Of a stretch of 64,000 nucleotides of DNA, positions 13,605 to 26,000 are shown in pieces (positions within the stretch are counted from its first letter, which is position 1; each line of letters starts with the position of its first letter). The DNA lies in contig NC_026659.2 in assembly GCF_000004075.3 (NCBI RefSeq), forward strand, positions 26,740,272 through 26,804,271, given 5' to 3'. Source of the DNA: Cucumis sativus. Taxonomy: Eukaryota; Streptophyta; Magnoliopsida; Cucurbitales; Cucurbitaceae. The translations under genes were made by a program, and so were the position numbers. The notes under the pieces were generated by a model. It did not search any database and was not told the DNA's origin. It worked only from the letters and a program-made list of their open reading frames with translations.

Positions 13605-15921
13605 CCTTTGATTAACATAACATTTATTAATTATTTGCTTTAAGATTATAATCATTAATTAAACAAGATTTACATTTCTTACTTTTATTTTAATTTACAA
13701 CTCATTTTAAATTAATTAAATAAAGTATTTTTTTACTCAATGAACTTCAAAGTTTGAGATTTAACGTATGTGTCTTTACCATCTCGTAAATTTTTTAAGA
13801 ATGTATAGAGAATTAAAATGAACTTTATAATTTTCTATTTTTTTTTTTATTTAATGTTTAGTAGTAGATATACTGTGTCATGAAAAGCTTATCGAATCCC
13901 TTTCTCAATATATTATTTGTGTTTGTTTGAGTTAAACATTTAGCTAATTACATTATTTATGTTTATGTTGACATGTTTGATATTTTTAAAATTTTCATGA
14001 ATTATATAACATCTATGAAATATAAAAATTTGGGTTTGACATTTTTCACTATAATATTACGAATATATAATAAACATATTTTGAGATTTTCTATTCCAAT
14101 AAAAACTTTTGAAAAATTGATTAATGTATTTTCAAAATTACACATGGTTTACAAATCAACTCCATTTATATTAGAAAATCAAAAGAGTTTATTGTCATTT
14201 ATGGAAAATATCATACTTTTGACTGATTTGACAAATGGATGGTACAAATTTGACTTACAAGAATGAGGAAATATGCATGCAATTACATGCATTTATAACT
14301 TTTTCATTTTGAAATGTTAAATCTTAATTAAAATTTAGAGATGGTATGATATTAGGGTTTGCTACGATATGCTTTGTGTAATAGCACTAGCTAGCGTACA
14401 TTAAGTTATCGATATATTTCACACTTCGAAACATTCAACACAATATATCCCACAAAAGCGACGAATGACAAATCAAAAGATTCCTAAAAATGGGTACAAA
14501 ATTGAAGTGACAATAGATTTAGGTTGGTTTTGTCTAAAAACGTTAAAAAGCAAAACCATGCACAAATCAAAACTTGGTTTCTAGTGGAGGAAGAATCTCG
14601 TGTAGGTTTTAAAAAACAAAAAAATCCAAAGGCAAAAGAGAAATTAAAATGCATAGATAATTGCAAAACCCTAGAGAGAGCTATATATATATACAAAATT
14701 TGTAAGTACAGTTTATACTAACAAAGAAAGGTGGAGATTTTCAAGTGCAACAATGACTTTGTTTCCATCTTTGGTAATAGGGAAAGGATGTTTCATTTTC
14801 TTTGCAATTTTGCTATCCATCTCTCTCTCTCAAGGCTTCATTATATTCCCAAAAACAAATATTACTTTATTTTTCTTGATTTTATTATGTTTGAAGATAC
14901 TGCACGTTTAGGTTCTCAAAACTTTATTAAAACCATAAATCTCAAATCGAAACAAGACTCAAATTCGAAAAATAATCTAAAACTAAACTAAAAACTTATG
15001 GACTAAATAGAAAATGGATCAAAAATGTTTTTTTTTTAAGAAGTGAACTAAAATGAGAGAAAAAGAAAAGGTTTTTGTTGGGTTTGGGATGATATTGACA
15101 AGTGCTTTTAGCACATTTCATTTTCAAATTTCCTAATTTATCATTGCACCCATTGCAACATACAACCACTTCTTTCTTCACCAATCTTTTCACACTTTTT
15201 CCTCTCACCCTTTGCTACCCTTCTTTATAATTTTTTTGTATTTTTTTTCACATATCTATGCTCTATTTCTTTAAATATGAAATGCCCATACTTATTTCTT
15301 TAAACATGTTATGTCCATCATCAAAGTGTCTTTTTTTTCTTTTTAATATATACAATAACTATTTTTCAATGAATTAGTATCCTAAAATGTACATAGATTA
15401 TGATTCTTAAAAGTCTTACTCTCCCTCTCTCCCATCTAAACTTGTGTTAAAGCATCTCTCAATACAATATATTCAATAATTTTAAACAGTAGGGTATATG
15501 AATATTTAATTGATCAAACCATATATATTTGAATGAGAGATTATCAAACTATGTGATTAACAAACATATATGAATTGAATTAGCTTGGTTATCAAACTAT
15601 ATATGATTATTAATTAACTGTATAATTATGTCATTTCTTTAGTGATAACTTTATATGGCACGGTGATAGAAATGATATTTGAATGAGAGATTTGATCTTT
15701 TTTTTCTAAACCAAGCTTTTAAACATACTATATTCAACTTAAATTCCATATATGTTTCAGAAACTAATAAATTATTGGTTATTAGTATGAGAAATTAAGT
15801 TTGAATTTTATTTTTTTCTTGGGTTATTGGTTGTGTTTATGAAATATATGGTTTAGGGTTTTGTGTGAGAGGTGAGTGATGATGGGTCTGAAAAAGTGGA
15901 AGGTCAAGAGTACATACCTGC
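13605..15921. other. AT-rich spacer upstream of the CRC-like gene
   Basis: No gene supported. A segment at about 14905-15030 resembles one arm of the element at 11.7-12.2 kb (ACTAAACTAAAAACTTATGG...ACTAAATAG). The last kilobase is the likely distal promoter of the CRC-like gene. Confidence 0.45.
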
Positions 15922-16173
15922 ATGATTGCTGACTATGGTAACACTAAACACTACATTTTTTTGTTTTTGTTTTTGGTTACTCTCTCCCTATTATTCCATT
16001 TTCCAACAACACACTTACTTTGTCTTTTTCTTCTTCGCCTTCTCTTTAAAACCCTCTCAATATTTCCTAATTTTAATTCCATCATCATCATCATCTTCTT
16101 ATTCTTCTTCTTCTTCTTCTTCTTCTCATTCCATTGTTTTACAAGAAAGAAAAAAAGAAGACTAATTCATTAA
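15922..16173 (+). promoter_or_regulatory. Possible upstream reading frame in the CRC-like leader
   Basis: An ATG at 15922 opens an 83-codon frame rich in Phe, Leu and Ser that ends at TAA 16171-16173; the last A is also the A of the CRC start (TAATG). The body is a CT/TTC-rich leader including an ATC/TTC microsatellite near 16080-16127. If transcripts start upstream of 15922, this frame would limit CRC translation to reinitiation. The transcription start is unknown, and a TTTAAAA motif near 16046 could instead place the start further downstream. Confidence 0.3.
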
Positions 16174-17797
16174 TGAGTAACTCCGAAGACAAATCTTCCA
16201 TGGCTGATCTGGTTCAACCTTCTGAGCATTTCTGTTATGTCAAATGCAACTTTTGTAACACTGTTCTTGCGGTATATTTTATTGACCTGTTCATATAATA
16301 CTAAGTTTACTACAATCTGTCAACTTATTAGTGTATGTTTGTGAGTAATTTGAATAGATACATGAGATAATATTTTGTGTTATATGAACTATATTCCATA
16401 TATATGTGTATGAATTATGAATGAATGAATTTTATTTTTGGATTTTGAAGGTTGGGATTCCATGCAGACATTGGTTGGATACGGTGACAGTGAAATGTGG
16501 TCATTGTAGTAATCTCTCTTTTTTGAGCACAAGACCTCCTTTACAAGGCCAATGCATTGATCATCCTCTAACTTTTCAGGTTTAGGGAGATTTTTAGTTT
16601 CTTTAAATTAAAAAGAAACGTTATTATATATATATATATTATCCTAACTAATTAATTACATTTACAAATAATATAGTCTCAGGTTGGATTCTCCAATAAT
16701 GATCATATTCGAAAGGGTGCTTCCACATCTTCCACTTCCACTGCCTCTTCAATCACAAATGATTCTCCAAATTTTGTTGTCAAACGTATGTATAATTTCA
16801 TTATGATATTCACATTTTTTTTGGAAACTAATAGAAATTATATGTAAAACAACTTTGAAGTAGAAGTGATCTATAAGTTTGATTTTGAAAAACCAAAAAC
16901 TAGAAACCAAGACAACACTGTTTCTTTAATTTTTCAAAATTTTCTATCTAAAAAATTGAACTTTAAATAATAATTTGGAATTCCAAATATGTATTCTTTT
17001 TTAGTTTTGCTTGAACTTGGAAACACTCATAAAATAACAAAACATATTTATAATAGATGGCTATTAAAGAAGGGTTTAAGTACTCATGAAAATATAATAT
17101 GTAATTTTATCATCACCCATGGGTTAAAGTTTTGGGTCAATCCTACTTTGATGTGTTTAAACCTAAGATAATATAATATAACATTAAAATTTACTTTCAC
17201 TTATAAACTTATCTTATTGATTTATTATTATTATTTGTGTACAGCCCCTGAGAAGAAACATAGACTCCCATCTGCTTACAATCGTTTCATGAAGTAAGAA
17301 TAATTACAACTTATTAATTACAAAAGGAATAGAAAATTAATTTTTCTTAATTAGTTCTTTAAGAATTGAAACTTTATTATATTACAATATATACATTATT
17401 GTTTTAATGTTAGAGAGGAAATTCAACGTATCAAAGCTGCCAACCCAGAAATACCTCATCGAGAAGCATTTAGTGCAGCAGCAAAAAACGTAATCAACTT
17501 TCTTTTTAATCTATACATCTTTTCTTTTATTTTTTTTCATTTTAAAATCTATAGTTTCTTTATTGTTATAACTTTTTTTTCTTCACAACAGTGGGCAAGG
17601 TACATTCCTAATTCAGCTGCTGGGTCGGTTTCTGGTACTCACAACAACAATGTAAGAAAGAAATTGTAACAAATATAAAAGTTTGAATGGTTCAATTTTA
17701 TCATTTAGTGATAATTTTCTCTAATTAATCAATATGAATATGCAACTATTGTTGACATTAATGGATTTTAGGGGCTTTTTCAATTTTGCAGGAATGA
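16173..17797 (+). CDS. CRC: YABBY transcription factor, CRABS CLAW type
   Basis: Seven coding exons: 16173-16271, 16451-16579, 16677-16785, 17245-17293, 17414-17489, 17592-17651, 17792-17797; 175 residues. A C2C2 zinc finger uses Cys25, Cys28, Cys49 and Cys52 (CNFC...CGHC), followed by [14 protein letters not shown], a Ser/Thr-rich linker, and the HMG-like YABBY domain from residue 113 ([16 protein letters not shown]... to AAAKNWARYIPN). The RYIPN ending and [11 protein letters not shown] fit the CRC subfamily rather than FIL/YAB3, YAB5 or INO. CRC proteins act in the nucleus in carpel development, nectary formation and floral determinacy. The start is the first in-frame ATG; Met10 is an alternative. 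The last exon adds one codon (GAA TGA); an acceptor at 17771 would instead give a longer tail beginning GLFQFCRNE. Exon 3 could also start at the AG six bases later. Confidence 0.9.
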
Positions 17798-20700
17798 AAG
17801 GGTTATAATTAGGACAGTGGAAGATGGGGGCGAATCATATGGCTGTCTAATCTAGGGTTTGATAAAGTTAAAGAATTGACCATGTCTTATGTCTTTCGTA
17901 TCGTCATTTTTTCCTCGCACTTCTTGTTTTTTCTTTGTGTTATGTTTTTGCTTTTTCGTGGATGAATCTTTGTTCGTTGTATCGATTTAAAGCTATAAGA
18001 TCGAGTTGTATTTTCTAATATCATAGTATAATTGTAATTCACTTTTTTTATATATATATATTATTTTTGAAGTAAAAGGTTCAAATCTTGACGTAGTCTA
18101 TTATATTTGTGAACAAGTTTTTGGATGAACATAAAATTAAATCGTGCATCCTATTAAAATTTACAGTTTGTGTCAATTAATATCTTTTCTTGCCCTAAAA
18201 ATGTGAGATTAAATGGATATGTATGATCAAATATGGAGTTAAAAGTAAAAATGTGTTGCTTAGAAAAAGAACAAAATAAAAAGGGGTTGGGAGTGGAAAC
18301 GACAGTCCCGGGTAGGACGTCATGTCGTCGGGACGTGGGAAAGTAAAAGACGACAGTGAAAGTAATGTCGGGGGAGAAAGAGAAGAGTTGAAAGGAGACG
18401 GAGTTTTGAACTTTTGAGGTTTACCAAACGGCAGCGTTTAGTTAAGATTTTTTGCTCCAATCTTTTTGGTCGTCACTTCTTGTTCATGTTAATATTGGCC
18501 CAATATTCTGGCCCAAAAACTTCCTTTTTATTTATTTATTTAATGAAACTTTATTACTGATAAAGAGTTTATTAATAATAATATCACATTATTTGATAGA
18601 TTATGAAATATTGAAATCTTTTGTTATATTGAAATTTTTTACTTTTTTTTCCATTGTGTGATATAACATCTACTAATATTTTTTATTATTACAACACAAC
18701 GTACTATTTTTATTAAAAATATAAAAAATAATCTACATAGACTAGAATTGAACACGTTTATAACTAGAAAGATATCTAAATTTTAAATGATAGTTAATTA
18801 ACTAGAATGAATTTAATAAGTTATTAATCTTTCAATTTTTCTTTTGCCTAATGAAGATCTAAAAAATTAAACTTTAAATTTGTGTTTAACAGGTATAAGA
18901 ATCATTTGAGTTCTTTTTAGTTATTATTTTTTTCCCTTTTTCTCAAGGATGTTGAGTAAGTGAAATTTGGTTTGACAAAGAAAAAAAGAGAGGATGATTT
19001 CAATTTCCCAAAAGAATAATAATAATTGACAAACAAAAAGGGCCAAATCATGATATCGCATGACTTGTAGGTATATTATTTTGCTTTTCTAAAACCTAAA
19101 ATTTAGATATATATATATATATAGACATGATAAAATGAATCTTACAAAATAAAAGAAATATTATGGAAAAGCTAGTGGTGGAAAAGAAAATATAAATATC
19201 AAATTAAGCCTAGTCTAACAATATATAATTAACATGTCTTTCATCTTTCAACAATTAGTTAATTTGTAAATGTTACACACATTATATAAAGAATCATGTT
19301 GAATTGAAATTTTAATTAAATAAAACAATTGATACAAAACAGTGATAATAATAATAATAAATCGATAATGATGATTTTAAATAATAGATAGAGTAGTTCT
19401 CTTATCAATGAAATTAGGAATTAAGAATTGTTGGTAAAGTATTATTTTTCTCTTGATAAACATGGATTACCTTTTCTAAGATTAGTTATATAATATGTGT
19501 TAGGGGTGATCACTTTGGATTAAGAACAGACACGACAAAACTAAAAAGATCGATATGACCTTAGGACTAAAACGAAACCTAGAGAATATGGAGTTGCCTT
19601 TTACTTGGCCCAAGCCCAACATGTAAGGTCGAGGTCAAACCCTAACAAAGTACCTAGCTAATGGGACATGTCCCAACCTCTCAAGGGAACAACTTAAGCA
19701 AAATATGAGGTTGCCAATGGAAGACCCTAGTAAATGGCTAAATGAGGGTTGCCTCTTGCACAATGAATTAAAGAACAATTCCAATAATATAACTCTAAAA
19801 CTAAATTACCAATCAAAATGAGATAGGTCAACTTCACTAGTAAATATATTACAATAGATTTTACGAATAAGCAAGTCGATTTTAACGTAAGTATAAGAGC
19901 TTTATGATAAATAATATAACAACTGATATACAAATCTGTCCATCTTGTTCTTTCTCACGTTGGATGAAGTCTTAAATAAAATTAAAAAAAAAATTGAAGA
20001 GAAATGATTGTGGGAGAAAGAAAACCATTTATTGTTGATTATAATGTAAACAAAATTTAAAGATAAGTTTGAGAAGTGAATGATAAGTGAAGAAGAAGAT
20101 GAAGAAGAGAAGAAAGGGTTGGACCCTCCACCCACTGAAAAGGAGTTCTGTATATGATATATAATGGACGAAGAGGAGGTATGATATATAATTCAAAGCC
20201 AAAACAGAACAATAAGGCAAAAATGGCCAAAGGGGGGCAGTATCATTGCTATCTCTACATTATTATTTCTTTCAAATTAAAAGGCTATGAACAAAATGAT
20301 ATAGGATAGAACTTAGCTCTAAATTATTTAATTAATTATGTTACCTTTGAATAAGAACCCTCTAGATATATCACTTAAATTCTCCATTTTGTCAACCAGA
20401 CAATTTCTTCTGTTCTGCTTAATTTTGTATATCTCTTTTCTCTATTCATCACAAAACGACAACGTTTTTGTTCCCCCAAACTTTACGAATAAATTCCCAA
20501 TAATTAATTATTATGTGCATCATGTGTTGGAACTTGGAGTACTATAATTATGATATATATTTATATATATCCCTCATATTTCTAATCTCAACATTTCTTT
20601 AATCTTATACAGCTTTATAATAATCCAATGTTAATATTCAATATATAGTGTGTGTGCATGCTAGTTTTCTTTCATAAACCTAGACAGTATGAATACAAAC

Positions 20701-22201
20701 AGTATTGTGTCTAATGCAATGTTGTTATCAATAGGCCTAAAATAATTATAATGTTGGATATAACTTTTCAATTTCTTGGACTTATATTATTACACCCAAT
20801 TACTACATCTTTATCCAGTTTTAAAAAATCTCAATTATGTTATATTAAAAATCTATTTATATATTATAGTCCAACATTTTCAAATCTATCTATTGTGCTT
20901 TAGAATTTTCCAACTTAAAAGTTGATCTCCATTCAAATCATTATTTAAAATGCAATAATTTAACCTTTATTTAACCAAATCAATTTAATTAACTACAAGA
21001 GCTAGTGAGTGTTATATTGGTTACCAAATATTTTTAAAATTTAAACTTAATAAGGGTAGATGATTAAATTTAAAATTAAAAAAGTAGTTGATATGTTAAA
21101 AAAAAAATAGCAGACACACAACTAAAAGTTATTATTTATCCTCTCATCTAGTACACCTTTTTGTTGAAGAACTAAGGTGGGGAAATTTGGAGGTTTGGTG
21201 TTTGAGAAAATCACATAATTAATGAATAGTGTTACAAAATATATTATGTTTATATGGTCAAATCAAAATAACTCATTGAGGATTAAGATTCATCACAATA
21301 ATAATCATCAATATCTTATTTTGGAAATACACACATGGTAGACAAGATAAGCAATCTAAAAGTACAATTTGTGGAATTTTTGTTCTCTGCAACAAACCCA
21401 AAAACAAAAGTTAATTCCTCATTAGTTATTATTATTTCCCATGCATTATCTCTCACACTTCTTTCCTAAGATTACAATATGATCATCATTGCTCATCTCT
21501 TTCATTTTATTATTCAAAAAGTTTCTTTTTAGTTTCATTAATATAAACTCATTATTAATTAAACATCATTAATAATATATATATATGTATGTATAATTCA
21601 TAGGGATCATAAAATCCCCCACAAGAAGAAATGGTTATGATTTTGTTTTGTGAGAATCTATTGGGAAAATCTTTCTACTTTGCTATGGAAATCTAATTAT
21701 CATGGTAGACAATAAAGAAAAAAAAGGAGACAGACAAACTTTCCAAACTTTTTGTGTACAAAATTCAAGGAAAAAAAATGGAAATTTCCTTAAGACTTTT
21801 GCATTTTTTTTCCCCCTAGAAATATCTTAATGCTAATAATATTCTCTCCAATGAACGATTTTTTAAATTAACTAATTATATCTAAAATGTTTAATGTAAA
21901 TTTAGAAAAAGAAGGGTGATGAAGTATAAAAAAAATAATTTTATAATTTTAAATGTGGTAGTCGTTATTGTTTTAGTACAAAATTAGTATGCTAACGACT
22001 TACCACAACAATTCAATCAACCGTTATATTGCAAGTTTTAAGTGATTGATTTTATTTTTTTTAAGTTGAGAAAGATTATAACTTTCTTAAAGGTTGAAAA
22101 AGGGTATTTTATAATTTAAGCCAAAAGAAAGAAAGAAAAAAAGAAGCAAATAATTGATATTAAGAGAAAAAAAAAAGGATAATGAAAAAGAGGAAATTAG
22201 T
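17798..22201. other. Spacer between the CRC-like and BIG GRAIN 1-like genes
   Basis: 17798-18030 is probably CRC 3'UTR. 18270-18440 is an isolated GC-richer patch with GACGTCATGTCGTCGGGACG and AAACGGCAGCGTTT. 19500-19760 is another more complex non-coding patch, with the palindrome GGGACATGTCCC. The rest is AT-rich, and its short reading frames are unconvincing. Confidence 0.45.
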
Positions 22202-22996
22202 TTACAGTTTGTTGATGGTCTGAAAGTTGGTGGTTCGATACACAGGCAATTCATTCGATGAATAACAATCAAAACGATCACAAATCCTTAGTTCAAAAAG
22301 ATCAGAACTTGAATCACTCTCATCTCCTTCATCTTGATCGTTCATTTTTCTCATCTCTGATTTTTGATTATTAATCCCATTTTTCTTCGAGTAGTAATTA
22401 ATACCTTCTCTTTTCTGATCCAAAAAGCTTCTAATTTCCATATAATTTTTATTCGGAGTTTGAACAGTGCAGCAATTAGGAGCCGGTGGAGTCCTAAATC
22501 CCGAAATTTTTGAAGAACTATGAGACGATGACTTTGTATCAATCAACGTACTTAAGCTGCTTCTTCTCTTTCTTGCACCCATTTCGTGATGAAGATCTTC
22601 GGTTTTGATGGAATTTTTTGGTTTCTTTTTCTTTTTCGAAGCAGATTGATTGAACAGAGAATTCAGGAAATTGGCAAGGCGGCCGCCGGGGGAGCTGGGT
22701 TGTTGCCTGTGTTTTTTTGGGTCTTTAACCGATTGTTTCTCCGCTGTGTACGGTGGTGTTGGAAGAGGAATGACATTGGTTCTTAGTGGTAAATCGAGGC
22801 TCATTCTTCCGCCTCTACGGCCGCCGTGAAATAAGGAAGTTTCGTAAGTGGCAGCGGTGGTGTAACTGGGTTCGTTGCTGCCGGCGAAGTAGCGTGCGGC
22901 TTCGAAGACATCGAGTTCGCCGGAATCTTTGCGGCGGTGGAGAGATTTGCGGAATATTTTGTCTGGGTGGCCGGAGAGGTGACTGGTGACGGACAT
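22202..22996 (-). CDS. BIG GRAIN 1-like protein (E-type)
   Basis: Single exon, 264 residues from ATG at 22994-22996 (MSVTSHLSGHPDKIF). The frame is open further upstream to a TTG, but a TATA box lies in that extension, so the ATG is preferred. The clearest marker is SGELDVFEAARYFAG near residues 25-40, followed by RMSLDLPLR, a basic Lys run, and SPGGRLANFLNSLF, all features recalled for plant BIG GRAIN 1-like E proteins. The C-terminus has an acidic/Ser patch and ends FQTINKL. BIG GRAIN 1 of rice is a plasma-membrane protein that affects auxin transport and grain size; the role of the E-type is not settled. It is largely disordered, with no membrane segment seen. Confidence 0.75.
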   Translation of the reverse strand: MSVTSHLSGHPDKIFRKSLHRRKDSGELDVFEAARYFAGSNEPSYTTAATYETSLFHGGRRGGRMSLDLPLRTNVIPLPTPPYTAEKQSVKDPKKHRQQPSSPGGRLANFLNSLFNQSASKKKKKPKNSIKTEDLHHEMGARKRRSSLSTLIDTKSSSHSSSKISGFRTPPAPNCCTVQTPNKNYMEIRSFLDQKREGINYYSKKNGINNQKSEMRKMNDQDEGDESDSSSDLFELRICDRFDCYSSNELPVYRTTNFQTINKL

Positions 22997-23075
22997 GGTG
23001 TAGTCGGAGAGGGAAATTGGGCGGAGAGGTTTGATAGGAAAGAATTTTGTGGGAGAGGTGGGAGTGGGGAGTGGC

Positions 23076-23084
23076 AAATATATA
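23076..23084 (-). promoter_or_regulatory. TATA box of the BIG GRAIN 1-like gene
   Basis: On the minus strand TATATATTT lies about 80 bases upstream of the ATG, with a pyrimidine-rich CCACTCCCCACTCCC leader after it. The position would place the transcription start about 50 bases before the ATG. Confidence 0.6.
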
Positions 23085-26000
23085 TGGAAAGAAAATGAGA
23101 CTTTTCTTTTTAATAAATAAATAAAGGATTATTTTTTGAATTTAAACTCAAATTCATTTTTGAATTTAGAGAGAATGGAAAGAAGAAAAAAAAAAAAAAA
23201 CTCTAAATTTAGAAGTGAGTTTTTTTACCCACAAATTTAGAATTTATGATATTAAATAATGGAAGTGTGTCTTTTTTGAAGAGACCCACTTGATAATAAT
23301 ATTGATTTGGCATTAGAGAAAAGAGTGGGCACCAACAAAAACAAACCTTTTCTTTCTTTTCTCTCTTTTCTTAATAACTCTATCTAAAAGGTAAATTAAA
23401 ATGCCAGGTTGGGATTTGATTAATTACTAATCAAGCTTTAAATTAAAACCCAATATGATGTTTCATTTTATATTCTCTCTTAAGAATGTTTTGTCAATTT
23501 CACTAACCCATTATCATGCATGATTATGAAGAGAAGAAATTAATTCATTAATTAATTAACGTAAACAACACTTTATAATTAATCTTTTTCTTTCTAATGT
23601 GTATATATATATATATATGCTTTGAATCACTGTCCTTTGGAGAAAGAAAGAATAATTGTTTAACAAAGGCCCATTAACACACCTAGATGCCTCCTTTTTT
23701 TTGTTTTTGAAATGGATGGTAAGACATCACCATCTTGATCTTAGGAGCATCTTCATAAAAAGAGAAAGAAAGAAAAGAAAGTTCAAACCCCATATATATT
23801 GAAAGTTTTTCTTAAATGTTAGATAAAAATATCGATAAAAAAATTATGTTAATAGATATATGTTTAACAACTTTTTCTAGTTCATCTCTTATTATTGACA
23901 AAATATGTGGAGATATCAAGTGAGACATATATGTTAATTACATTGATAAAAATTTAGTGTATATATATATGTATATCATACTTTCAACGTGTAAAAAAGT
24001 AAGCATTGATGTACAAAGACTACTCAAAACTTTGAAAGGAAAAAATAGATTTTCAAGAAAGGGAGTTGACAAGAACAAATGAAAAGGTCATTAACCAACG
24101 ACGAGTTAGGGAAAACGAATCCATAGATAAAAAGAAAAATGATTGAGAAAATTTGGTCCACACCAAAAACAAGAAAAAGGTTGAGTTAAAATGGTTTGGA
24201 CCAATAGCCAAGTTGAGATCTTCGAATTTGAAGTGTTTGAAAGAGGAGTTTTTGAAGTTTCACCATCAAATGAAAGCTACTGTTCATACATATCATACAA
24301 AAAAAGTAATAAATTTAGATCAATTGGTGATTAAAGATAATATACTAAAGACGAAGAGTTCGTACTTTTATACGTCTAAAATATTTTTTTTCTTTCATTA
24401 ATATTGATTTTTGCAAATTCTAAAACAATCGACAATTTAAATTATTGTATGAATAAAATATACAATAATTATAAATGGTGTGAAAGTTGGAGACGGTACA
24501 TTTTATATATATATATATATATAATTCAAAATATACAAACACAAATATATAATAATGTTTGGATAGCAACTAACATTAGGTTGGATGTGAAAGCTTTTGA
24601 TAGAAAATGCTAAAAAGTGATTTTCAAATCAAAATAATGTTTTTGATCCATTTTAAATATAATTGATTTTATATTCACTTTTAATTTTAATTTATTATTG
24701 AATTAATAAAAAGTATTTATACCTAAAGATTTTGAATTATTCTAATTTATTTGCTAATTTTAATTATGTGGGTGTGTATATAAATATGTTGTCATAAAGT
24801 CTTATTCATTTTATTATTTCTAAAATTTTCAAACTTTACCTCAAAAGAAATTCAAAACATTTCAATTTTATATATTAATGTATCTATTAGAATTATTGAA
24901 ATTGAATATATATATATATATATATGAGAGGAACATATTGCTATAAAATGTCAACCCATGAAAAACAATATTTTCCTTATATCTATGTGTATATATATAT
25001 ATATAAAGCTTTCTTTATCTCACTTTTAACATAATAAAGTTTAATTAATTTTGTTCTTATTCCTAATACTTAATAGTCTACTTAGGTTTTAGATATAAGA
25101 GCATATGTACATATTAAACCAATAATATATGTTACTTATATTTACCTAATACAATAATTTAATTGATTTAATTAATTTTGATATATTCTATAAAAAAAAG
25201 AATTCCTCAACTAATATTTCCTTAAATATTGTGATGAAAACAAATTAAATAAAACAAGCACAAAGTTTTAATCTCATGATTGAGATTAGGAACATTGTCT
25301 CACATCGAACGATCTAGTCCGTAATTAATATATTACAACTTATCAATCAAATAGAACAAACACAAACATATCAAATTTGAACTATATGGTTTCCATTATC
25401 ATAATTATCTTGTAAATCCATCATACTAACTTTTGAATCTTATCAAACATAATCTTGCTCAAATGTCTAAGTTAGAATGACATTTATGTCTCTTCATTAT
25501 TTCTCTATATTAAAGTTTTCAATTAGTTAGTTATTTACATTTTGTCCTTACACCAAGTTGATTGTTGTTCTATTATTATATATATATTCATATTATAAAC
25601 ATTGGTAAGTGTGTTGTTCAAGACAATGTCTAAAGTTTACAAACGAGCCAAAATCCATAAGGTGTTAAGAAGAGGCATAGGAGAGTGTGCTTCTCGAAAA
25701 GAAATGTTAATGATGACTTAGGGTTAACCAACCTAGCTAGTAAAATATATATATATATATATATATATCAATCTAGAAATAATTAAGTTATGTTTGAACC
25801 CATGTAACCAAAGATATATGTGTGTCGGAGAACTCTCATTTAACTATTCCAAAAGTGCTTAATTGAACCTAATACACTTTGTATACTAATTTTAGGCTTT
25901 AATTGAAAAACCGCGACTTCAATCGACCATCGTACGAACCAAACAAATAGGATTTGAAACAGTGATTTTGCTATGCACATAGGCAGTGACAGTTCAATTT

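Noticed and set aside
13973-14266. 97-codon frame in AT-rich sequence
   Set aside because: Low-complexity Ile/Phe/Lys/Asn content expected by chance at this composition.
22997-23077. N-terminal extension of the BIG GRAIN 1-like protein (PLPTPTSPTKFF...)
   Set aside because: It begins with TTG at the TATA box; the ATG at 22996 is the first real start.
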